Part shown: positions 48,317 through 59,200 of the stretch, in pieces
How positions within the stretch are numbered: position 1 is the first letter of the stretch
Layout of the letters: each line of letters begins with the position of its first letter
Assembly (NCBI GenBank): GCA_949358305.1
Contig: OX442324.1
Coordinates: forward strand, 4,036,001 to 4,100,000
DNA length: 64,000 nt
Source: Strigamia acuminata
Lineage: Eukaryota > Arthropoda > Chilopoda > Geophilomorpha > Linotaeniidae
Direction of reading: 5' to 3'
Translations under genes and position numbers: made by a program
Notes under the pieces: generated by a model
Told to the model about the DNA's origin: nothing
The model's input: only the letters and a program-made list of their open reading frames with translations
The model's database searches: none

Positions 48317-49583
48317 TCACGGAATGCGTCTTCATAAAATAAAACAAACAAACAAAAAAATTAATAAACAAATAATATCTATACAGTTTAATATTTTAAC
48401 ACGTACCTTCCGAAGGACACTTTCCTGCATCTCAAACAATAAAACACTGCAATTGCGACTACTACGACTAAGATGGGAACAACTATTGCAGCTATTAATC
48501 CAGGACTAATGCTGGCAGATTTGGTGTTCGAAGATACGAAGCTTTCGGTTGCATTAACAATGCTTTCTGTTGGTTTTTCATGTTCAATTTGCGTTACTTT
48601 TGTGTTATTTCTTATCTTAACTGGAATAAATCACAAATGTTACTTGGAATTTTTTTTTTATTTAAAAAAAAAACTTACTGCACTCGTTCATAGTCCCACC
48701 ATTTAATATTGCTTGCTCTTTGTAACCTTTTATGCAATTTGTACAATCTAACGGCGTCAAAGGACAATCAATCCCTTTTTCGCGATGCAAATATGTAGCA
48801 CAATCTATGCAACAGGTGCATTTTCCGTCAGGCCCATCTACCTTTCCTGCCACACACACATTATTATTACAAATGTGTACAACTTCCTTGGAAAGTGGCA
48901 ACAAATTTCCCTATTTGAAAACAAAATTAACTCAGTTAATGAAAATTTTTATCGAGGTCAGGGATGAGAGAAATTAAAAATTTTTATTCCGCGATTGTCA
49001 CGTTGCTTTGCTGATAAGCCTAGTTGGGTTATTTGAACACAAGATGGCGACGAGAATGACTCAGCAGTTTTTGAAGGGGAGAAAGTGAGGGGTTATTAGG
49101 TCATTAGGATCTTTAACTTTTTCTCAGCAACTTGTTGGAGACGTAAAAAAAAAAAGTGTGTGCAGCACGATGCATGCATAACATGAATAAATGTTTCCAC
49201 AGAAAATTTAATGTGTGTGATTGTGAAATATTTTACTGGAAAATTGGAAGAACATTTGATTTTTGAGTTTGGAGACCCCTGCTGAGAGTCGAGGCCCCAG
49301 GAGCCAAGACTCGAGATCTGAATCATTGGTTTCCACATACCCCTCCCGACCCCCATCCAAAACCTTGACCATTTTGTTTTGGGGTAAATTTTTACATTTA
49401 TTCTCATGTTACGTGTGGAATATTTTCATTTCATTTTTTTTTTTTTTGCATTTTAAATTAGATTAATTTTTTTAAAATAAAATTTAGATCTAAAATAAAT
49501 ATTTTTTTTTTAAAATTTATATTTACCTGTCGGATAGCACAAACCAGCAAGATGATAATTCGTATGTGACGGTCCGAATTCAT
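48317..49583 (-). CDS. Receptor B: tail-less paralogue with the 10-Cys module
   Basis: Exons 49527-49583, 48679-48910, 48407-48620 and 48317-48329 give 171 residues. A signal peptide (RIIILLVCAI) precedes the cysteine module C-NNNV-C, C-T-CC-ID-C, C-PLTPLD-C-TN-C-IKGY and a final Cys, aligned throughout with receptor A. N-glycosylation sites in the stalk (NNT, NAT) lead to one transmembrane helix (PGLIAAIVVPILVVVVAIAV). The tail is only about 14 residues (CLRCRKVSFGRRIP) before a stop at 48317. Intron phases 0 and 1 around the module match receptors A and C. The other acceptor seen downstream (48276) also leads directly to a stop, so no long tail can be spliced on locally. It has the form expected of a decoy or a ligand-storing receptor. 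Confidence 0.82.
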
Positions 49584-50839
49584 ATTTTTTCTTCTTCTAA
49601 CGTTTCTGTAAATTAAAACTAAATAAATTTAAACTGAAAACGTTAAAATAAATAAATATCTAATTTAATTATAAAAAAGTTTCCCCTAACACGTAATTAT
49701 TGACGTAATGTCGATTGCCTAGGTAAATAAAAAATGTCGTGTACAGTTGGTGGCCACATGGGACAGATAAAATTGTTTTCGACTTGGGAGCAAAAATAGC
49801 GCAGGCGCAGATTTTCACAAAGTCGACGTGACGCGCTTTAATTAGTCAGAGGTCAAACTTCTTGTTATCTCGGAAAAACTTTCCTTTAAAATTTACAAAA
49901 ATAATAATAATAATATATTCATTTTGTTGAGTTCGGAACAAAGAAATGTTTTCATCAAGGTCAAAAGAAAATCGCGGGAACCACCTAATGTTCATGTTTT
50001 TCAAGTTTGTTTAAATTTACACGAAAAAAAAAAATTCTTTTTTAATGTCAAAAAAATAAAATCGTTCTTCCGAATTCGAAGTTCAATAATCGGGACTAGG
50101 TTGCGCAATATCTTGCCGCCACATCTGCTGTGATTTCAGATTGTTCGTTGCAAAACAAAGTATAAGGTCAAAATCACCGAAAAGATAAAAGCGACTCAAT
50201 TATCACGAAATCAAACGGATGTTTTCAAAGTTACAAATTAAAAATTAAAACAAAATGTATTTTAAAAATGTTCATAATGAGATATAAAAAAAAAATAATT
50301 CTGGAATTTAACGCGTTTTTGCATCGGGATCGACGGGGAGCCTACGCGACTGCGCCGACTGTGCCAAACAGCCGACTGCGGGACACGAAAGAGGAAGTCC
50401 GGCAAGCGTTTAAAGAAGCCGGAACTTTAAAATTAAAAGCGAATTAAATCCCGTGTATAAAAAGCTACTCAATCGCGAAATGATACATATTTGTCTGAGT
50501 CAAATTAAACTTGATTGAAAAAAAAATTATTCGATTCTGGCAATGATTTAGCGATTCACTGAATCGCTAAATACATTTATTAATCGCCTCGTTTTCAAAT
50601 TCCCTTTTATCAGCTGTGATTACAGCATGACCAAAACACAATCATAGAAAAATCGAAAATTAACAAATCCCGCTCCACGTTTTACCAAACGGAAGAAACA
50701 AACAATTATTTTTATTTATTTCAAAAAACAATAATAAATAAATAATAAATGGGAAACCTACCTGCTCGCGAGACACGGCGTTGCCAGCTGAGGATGTCTG
50801 AAGAAATGAGGAACTTTCATTCATTAAATACTTGAAAAG

Positions 50840-50847
50840 TGACGTCA
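50840..50847. promoter_or_regulatory. CRE/ATF site TGACGTCA, receptor B promoter
   Basis: A perfect TGACGTCA about 80 bp upstream of the inferred 5' UTR donor of receptor B, the same distance class as in receptor A. Confidence 0.5.
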
Positions 50848-50861
50848 GACCCACATACGAA

Positions 50862-50873
50862 GCGCCATCTAAT
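50862..50873 (-). promoter_or_regulatory. CTCF-like motif
   Basis: The minus strand reads ATTAGATGGCGC, fitting the YAGRKGGCR part of the CTCF core. It lies between receptors B and C, close to the receptor B promoter. Confidence 0.35.
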
Positions 50874-51629
50874 GATGACTTTGATGTTAATCAAGGTCGA
50901 TCGCCGGGTCCTACGTGCAGTTCTTTTGGTAGCCCATGCCCCCCCCCCCCCCAAATGGGCATCGGCAACACATTTTTATAAATCAAAATTGGAGGTATTT
51001 GTTAGTATTTTGTCTCTTTTTGGAGCCCCAATTCATCTAAATTTTGAAATTGGGGTCTCCCTCCGCGACGCGAACATACAAATCTGACCAGAAACAAGTT
51101 TTATGTTCCATATTCGAGTATTTTATAAGTAATAGAACGCATCAAAATTGGACATAAAAGTAATACAAGGTTAAATAGTTTTACATGAATAATATTTTAT
51201 TACGTAATCGATAAAACATTCATTCGAGTCGTACAAAACGTAAAAAAAAACATCAAAATACACTGATTAAAACAACAAAAAATCATTAAATTCCAACGTA
51301 ATTTTGGAAATGGTCAATAAATATACACAACTTTTCAACTTGCATAACTGGTAACAAACATCAAAAGACAGCAACAAGTTTTTCTTTTACAATTTATTTT
51401 TATATAGGCTTACAATGTAATACTTAAGCCTATTGATTGACTTCAACACATAATAAAAACTTCATCACTCACGTTAAAAAAGAAAAACTCATTTATATTT
51501 TTAAAAAATCAAGGAAGTAATTTAAAATTACTTAATCACATGTAAGCTGGAAGAGCTTGAGCACAATTCTCGTCATTAAATAAAAATGCATCAACTGATT
51601 AAAAATTTAAAAATTTAAAACGTAGAAAC

Positions 51630-53388
51630 CTACGAATTATAATTGTGCACGACCAATGTTGCTTCGCCGTGCACAACAAATCGAAGTGGATTGTTATCAA
51701 ATATAACAGCCCTGTTATTGTTGTTGTTGATAGACGTCTGTTCTAGGCGGTCAATAGGAACTGTCGACGCTTGGCTGTAATTTCCAGAATTTAGACTCGA
51801 CTGACCGGAATCTGCAGCTAGATCGTCAATAGGAATACTGTCGGTTTCGGTGGACAGTGTCACTAAACTAGGTGCTGATGGATTTCTAGACTGAAAACTA
51901 AAAAGAAAAAACCAAAAAAAAAAATATTTTTTTTTAAAAATTTTTAACTCTATTAATTTCATCGCTTACGTTGCGTTTTGGTTCGGCTCGGCCAGATCGA
52001 TCGGGCTTGCCTGTTGATGTGCATCGGTTTCAATCATCGACGTACTCTGTGCACGAGTATTCGCTAGCAGTGGTATGGTTGTCTCACAATTCTCCTCTGG
52101 TATTTTAATACTGCTGTTGAATTCAGCCTCTGCAGTATTATTATTGGCAGCTTCTATTACAAAAAAAATTAATTTGAATTCTACGTGCTCAATTTAATAG
52201 AAAATAAATGTTCCATCTAAAATTTGAGCAAAAATTAGTGTTAGAGCCATTGAAATAAATTTAAAAATTTATTTTCACTGAAATATATTCATTTTGAGTT
52301 CGATACCCCTAAAACAAATCATTCTGAACTTATTTTAAATAATAATAAAAAATAAAGAATCTTAAAGACCAATTTAAGACAATAAAAGTGAAAAATACGA
52401 ATATCATGGCAAATATATAGGAAAACGATGACACTATCTGAGTTTAAAAGTTGGCATCAACAAAAATTACAATCCCTCTTAAAAAATATAAAAAACTTAC
52501 CGTCTTCAGGGCTTCGATGGAACTCGTTCAAAGCGATGACATTTTCTTTAGAGGTTATCTTTTTAGTCGCTTGGTTTTTTTTATACACAAAAAAACCCAC
52601 GCAAACAACAATGGCCGTTATAATAGCAATGGTTGGCAAAATCCACGGCAGCGCTGCCCCGTGGGAAGTGTGGTTTGTTTTTGTGACAGGCTTCAATGGC
52701 CTACTCACAGGCATGGTGGAATTCGCCAGCTTCATTTTAGCTGAACGAGAAAATTATCGAGTTTATGTAACTTCCTGAACTATTAAATTAAAAAAATTGT
52801 TAAACTTACTGCATATGTCGTAGCGGTTTTGTTTTCCGAATGTGTATTTGGAGACGTAACCGTGCATACAATCCCCGCAATCTTTAAGTTCGGTGGGACA
52901 TTTCTTAAGCGGCAGTGGAACTCTATTAGCCATCCGTTCGCACGACATGCAGCACACGCATTGACTACCTCGGCGCTCAACGCCGTAGGAACAGTCGTTC
53001 CCATCGCAATTGTCGCTAATTTCTACATGGCGCGCTATTATATCCGAGATCTTTAAAAAAAAAAAAAAAAAAAAAAAGATTAAAAAAAAAATCTGAATTA
53101 ATCATACTTTCTTGGAATTTAATCGAAATAATATTCCGATTGAATGGAAAAAATATATATGTTGTTTACTCGGTGTTATCTGACATCCGGTTATTTTGTT
53201 TTTTAATTTTTTTGAAAAATCACAAGATACTCCGGCAAGAAGTTTGGTTTTGACATTTGATAATCACATGATGTGATTTTAATAAAAACAACAGGATGTT
53301 GCGACACTTTTGAGGAGAAAGTTGAGCTTACCTGAGCAACAACCACAACAAGCGTAAAAACCCAAATAAAAGAAGCTGAACGGAACAT
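51630..53388 (-). CDS. Receptor C: single-pass membrane protein with 10-Cys module, TNFR-like
   Basis: Exons 53332-53388, 52810-53050, 52501-52740, 51970-52153 and 51630-51897 give 329 residues. A signal peptide (SFIWVFTLVVVVAQ) precedes the module C-DGND-C, C-V-CC-MS-C, C-PTELKD-C-GD-C-MHGY and a last Cys. A stalk with an NHT site and one transmembrane helix (ILPTIAIITAIVVCVGFFVY) follow, then KKNQATKK. The tail of about 200 residues contains KIPEENCETT (PxExxE, aligned with PEENTD of receptor A). It also holds three PID blocks (QASPIDLAEPNQ, SIPIDDLAAD, TVPIDRLEQ), of which the first aligns with QATPIDCNAANTNQ of receptor A. The end PLRFVVHGEATLVVHNYNS recalls the receptor A end. One exon here covers what is two exons in receptor A, so an intron was gained or lost. 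Confidence 0.85.
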
Positions 53389-56281
53389 TTTCTGAGATCT
53401 ATAAAAATACAAAAATAAAAGAAACTGTTTAAATAAAATAAAATTAAAAACAAAATATCATAAAAACGGATAATGTCAAAGAGTTGCAAAGATAATTTCA
53501 TTGAATGGAAAAACCACAACAAAAATATGGGAAAAAAAAAATGGGAATTCCTCACGATAATGAAATATTATCTAAATGTTACACTGTTCCGAAGTCAAAA
53601 ACCATAAAATTAACATTAAAGTTACAAATAAAATAAAATAAAGTTGAAAAAAACTGAATAACTGAAAAAATTAAATTTCTAATTTAAGTTTTTCAACTTT
53701 TTCAACTTTTTCAACTTTTTTTTTTTTTTACATTTTAGAATATGACACTTTGAAAATAACACACAGTAAACTGTCGATTACCGTACTGATACCTAATTAA
53801 TATATCTGAAACAGTTAGGATTGCGGTAATCTACAAATTCAGCGAAATCTAATTTCTCTACATCTAAACGGGAAACGGCCCGCGATCAAACCTCCTCTTA
53901 CGCAATTACTGCATCATTGCATCATCTAACTGAAAACTTACCAAAATAATTCTAAAAACTTGTCATGGAAAGCCGATTTAGACCCCAATTCACGATAAAA
54001 ATCCCAATTTTCCTACCTGGACGATCGAGTACGTGCGAGCTCTAACATGTTCTGCACAAACGCAAGCAGGTCGTCAGCTGGACAAGTTCAGACACGTTTT
54101 TTTACCCATAGTTCTTAACGTGTTTGGACCGAGTTGTCTACAGTGAGTATTAATTAAAAATTTTACTTACGGTAAAAAATTAAAGTTTTCTTGGTAGAGG
54201 ATGTCGAGAAGCGGACTAAACTCGTGTTAAAGTGTTTAAAACTAATACTTGATATACAAATTTCGCAGTTTAAAGGCCGGGAACTCCCGTATGATAAGGC
54301 TACGTCATAATCACGTCATGAGATTACCACCATTGGTTCGCGTTGTGGAGGTGTGGCTCGGTGGCGCGAGTCTGGGCTGTGGTGCCGTTGGTGGTGTGAT
54401 ATTTGTGTGTCGGTTTGACAGATTTAACCAGATAAATATTAGTAATGGCATTTGGTTCAATGTCCACAAATTCAACGAATTAAGACTTTGTAAACTTCTT
54501 CACAAACATGACACGTTGTTGTTCTGAGTACTTTTCTCACAACCGGCCATATTCACTCGGCCATTAGAATCAAAAATTCGTAGAAATGAAAGTTGTTGCG
54601 AAATTCAATTTTTCGAAATTTATCAAAGTCCATCCAACAACAGACACACCAAATATAGACATAAAAATGTGTTATCACTATTTGCTTTTTTTGCACAAGT
54701 CAAACTCACTCATTGAACTGAAATTTGTATTTTATCTATTGAAAGGGAACAACCACAAAACAACAAGCAAAGAAACTTTCATTTTTTTTACTTCAATAAA
54801 TGTCATCTGATTTTTATTAAAGGATTCAGGTACATCAGCTAATACATTACTGTTTTTATCTTTTAAAAATGCCAAAGAATAAATTGTTATAAACTATAAA
54901 GGTTCTCTATAATCATAAATTCGCGTAAAGAAATTTAGAAAAACAAAATAAACACTTAACAAATTTTTTAAGGCACTCGGTGGTGTTATCACAAATCAAT
55001 GCTGTAATATTCATTTAAAATATTACATTATTCAACGAACACTAACCCATTTAAATCGGGTATTATAAAATTTGATATGGAGGACCAACAAAGCATCAAA
55101 CTTGATGTTCAACACTCCATTTTTAATAAACGATTGAGATACACCAGCGATAAATATCAATATATTTGTGTATTGTGGAATAGAAAAAACAAAAATGTGA
55201 TTCAAACTACAAAAAAAAAGACCACAAAAACGTTATTATTGTATCCCAAATTGACCTCCCTTAAATGCACTGCTAATTCAATGGAAAATAGCTCATTCAA
55301 GGGATTTTAAACCTTTCCCGTACGAAATCGGGAGTGTAAATACAACCAGAGATTGAAAAAACTATACATTGGATATTTGACTGATCTTATTTTCGTGTGT
55401 ATAATGTAAAAATGTGTGTACATTGAATTTTTTTTTTAATGGAATGTTTTTCATTGAATAATGGATTAAACATTTACTAAAGCATATATATCTGGAGTCG
55501 AAAAAGAAATTCATAATAACAAAAACAATTGAATGCAAATATCTATTATTATTATTATTCGAAACATTGAAACTATTTTGATTTTCATAAATCGTCTCAA
55601 TTATAATCCAATCAAAAAATAATAATAAATAATAATTATTTCAGCCACATTACAACTCTCGAAAATTTTGATTGAACTTATATATATTTTGTGTATCAGG
55701 AAACTGCTTTTTTGAAATAAGTAAATAATTAGAATTACGCAAAAAATATTATACCTAAGTAATAAACATAACAAAAACAACTTTTTTCTTTTTTCTTCTT
55801 TTTCTTGGCTCAAAGCCACAAAATTAGAACTCAATAAAAATAATAATACTAATATATATAATAATATACTAACTTAACATAACACTCATTCTATAGAATA
55901 CTCTTGAATTTTTTTCATTTGGATTTCAAAAATCCCAACACTTTTCTTTCGATTTCTTTTTAAACTATACACACAAAGACAACGCAACTAATACAATAAT
56001 ATTTCTTAAATTAATATAAACATCAACTCAATAAAACTTAAATTATAAATAAACCAATACAATTATTACAACTAACAAACTAAACTAATAATAATCATTA
56101 CTATCAATCAAACTTAATACTGTTACAAATACACCAACGTAAAATAGGAAAAGAGGAAATTTCAAATAAAAGCATCAGAACTCCACCAAAGTAAGTTAGC
56201 GATTTGAGAAAAAGTTAAGCAAACATAGAAAGAATCATATTATCATACAATTAATAAAAAGCAAAACAAAAAACAAAGGAT
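53389..56281. other. Receptor C 5' UTR and promoter, otu 3' UTR
   Basis: Minus-strand donors at 54016 (GTCCAG then gtagga) and 54170 (TTTACC then gtaagt) mark likely non-coding exons of receptor C. Upstream, TACGTCATAATCACGTCA (54302-54319) holds two CRE half-sites. Frames at 54249-54527, 54586-54810 and 55077-55310 have no recognisable content. The right part, from roughly 55400, is probably the 3' UTR of otu. Confidence 0.45.
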
Positions 56282-59200
56282 TTATTGCACTGCAGCAGGC
56301 ATGAAAGACATTTGCTGAGGTATAGTTTGCGGTGGTGGCTGATGATAAACATAGTGTGGCTGACTGTAATACATGGCAGGAGGAGGAGTTGCAAGCATGG
56401 TTGGCGTGCTTGTGGGACTGCTCGATTGCTGGTAGTAACCTAGAGAAGAAGCAGGTGGGTTAGAGGCTAGCGTAACATTTGCAGGCAAAGGAGAAGATTG
56501 GTTTAGTGAAGCAACGCCATTAATATCCCCCACATTTACAAACAAACCCTCGTCGTTATCGTTCTCATTCACCAAAAACTCTAAACAATTATTCGAATAA
56601 TTCGGCGCCGACTCGTCAGAGCTTCCGTTTCTTGCATTACCGACATGACGCAGCGGCTGTCCCTCGTACCGATACTTGTCCTTGCGCTGTGCGTTATTGC
56701 CGTTGCTGTTTCGCCTCTGAAAGCGCGGCGGTAAATTCGTTCCTCTTTGAGGATGGAAGTTGGGCTGAAACGGCGCACGGCGAGTCGACTGCGGTGCGTG
56801 CATTTCGGGTTCGTGCATTTCGGGACTGCAGCCCCAAGGTGCACTGCTCGGTATGGGAGGCATGGGCACGTCGAAGCTGCTTCCGTAATTGCCCGTAAAT
56901 GCCGAATACATCACGTGATCCTGCGGCACAACCGAGAACACATTCGCTTTCGGCTGCTCCACAACCAGATTGTTTTTAAAATCTGCTACTAAATTCGAAG
57001 CGATATACATGCTAGTGTAATCGGCAATTAGATCATACGACGGCGTATTGTTTTCGTAAATATCCTCGAACGCATCTAATTGATGCTGATCAACCCCGTG
57101 TTCCCCCGTTCTTGAACACTGACCGTTGCCATTGGCTGGCTCCTCTGGCGCCTCGCCACATTCCGAACCCATCATGGGCGGCGGTGTGAAGCTACTGACT
57201 GACGAGTAAGCGATCGGAGTCCCGTAATTCCATACAGTGTATGGCTGTTGCTGCTGAACGGGAGGATAGATGGAAGACATTCGGAAATACTAAGAAAAAT
57301 TAACACAAAAAAAATAAATTAACAAATTAAACGCTCTTTTCATTTTTTTTTTCACTTACGTCGTGGCCAAGATTGAAAAAAAAGCGTAACGTCGGAAGAT
57401 CTGTCGAAGAAAAAAATAAAATCAACGTTTATTTCCAATTTATTATTATCTATCAATTTCTTATCAAATTAAACACTGGCCAATTTATTGTTACCATTTA
57501 GTGGAAGATCATTGCCGTTTAAATCTTGAGAGCGAGTAACGTTGAAATTAATCGTTTGCGACGGAACATCGGCGTAAGGCATAACGGTTCCTGGATACAT
57601 CTGCGGGTACGGCATGTACCCATAAGTAGGCGGCGGTGTTTGCTGATTTAGAATCGGCGTTGGCTGCATAGTGAGCGAGCAATTCATCTGCTGATTCAGT
57701 TCCTGAGACAACACAGGAGAAGAAAGGGATAAGCTGATAGGGGATGATTCAAACGGTGGAGAATTCGGACTCAAAGTCGTGGTATGGACATTATTACAAG
57801 ACATTAATGAAACATTAGGGTTTGAGCTATAGGATGTGGATATGGGAATAGGTGGGGTTGAGGTATGGGGAACTGAGTCTACGCAGACATCCTATACACA
57901 ATTTTATACATTAAACAATTTGTAAAAGTAACTTTTCTTTTCGTTATTAGTATTATTAATTTTTATTTTTCTTGTTTACTTTCTGTATTTGTTGCTCAAT
58001 ATTTGATTGAGAACGTCCGTTTGCATTATGTTCATTACTCCGACCCCAGACACCATTGTGCACCGAATTGCTGTGATTTGTCATTTGAGATTTCTAAATT
58101 GCAAGCAAAATATTTATTATTATTATTATTATTCAATTATATCTTTAATGGTAACACAAATATTTCACCTCTTTTCTTATAGGCAATGCGGGAAAAGCCA
58201 CAAGGTCTTGATGATCTTGAAATTCAAATATTTCTTTTTCCGGCTGTTTTTTTTTGCCATTTTCTGGATCCGGCAATGGTGTTGTTTGTTGACTAACATT
58301 AACAACACTTCCTTGAGCAGTATGACGATTTCCCAAATTGCTTTTAGGACGGAATCGATTGAAGGAGCTGCAATTAAGAGCCGAGTAAAAAAATTTGTTT
58401 AAAATTAAAATTAATTTTTTTTTAAAAAAAAAATTACGCTTGATTCTGTTGTCCTGATTGGGACCATTTCAAACGTGGTGAAGGGCTTCTAAAAAATGTA
58501 ATCTAACATTTATCCCTTCTTCGAAACGATTAAGTAACGTTTAAAAAGCAAACTCGCTTTTTAAACGGCAGTTAATTCATTTTTTAAACACACAAAACTT
58601 AAAATTAAAAAAAAAAAACTAACCTATTAACTGAAATGACAGGTGGACTAGCACGTCCACGACTGAATGTGACCGCTGGAGAATCGTATTGCGATCGCGG
58701 CACAAACACCGACGATAGCGTAAAGTTCGCCAAATCCTGAAAATCATTTAAATTTCCTTTTAAAATTCCATTTTTCAACCGCAAATTAAATAGACAAATT
58801 ACAAGAGCTTTCTTCTTGGTCTTCTTTTTGCTTTTTGATTGGTCGTACTCCATAACTGGGCTCTTGACACCTTTTTGGTAATACCCACACGCCGACTTGA
58901 ATGGTTTAGCCGGCACGTTCCAATGCTGACTTTTTTGAGGCGATGTAGGAAGAGGTTCGAGCGAATCTATGCCTACAGTTTGTCTATTAAAGGTAAACAA
59001 TCTAAATAAAATATTTAAAAGAATTTTTTTAAACATGCATAAATTTAGACATACTTTTCTCCCAGTTCTTCGATATAAACAGTAACTGTTTTGTTATCCG
59101 TATCGATTTCTTGCACGTGCGCGTTATACATTTCGTTTTTATCTTTCTCATTACGTACTAAACATTTAGCGCCAGGTTCGTACAGCAATTCTAGTGAGAA

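Larger units (their letters stand above)
49584..51629. other. Receptor B 5' UTR, promoter and receptor C 3' UTR
   Basis: A consensus minus-strand donor at 50761 (CGAGCAG then gtaggt) ends a probable non-coding first exon of receptor B (about 50762-50840), with TCTCGCGAG inside it. TGACGTCA lies at 50840-50847 and a CTCF-like core at 50862-50873. YY1-like AAGATGGCGA is at 49041-49050 inside intron 1. A run of 14 C (50939-50952) is flanked by GCCCAT/ATGGGC, and GGAGCCCCAATT...AATTGGGGTCTCC (about 51022-51061) forms another inverted repeat, suggesting a decayed mobile element at about 50930-51090. Confidence 0.5.
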
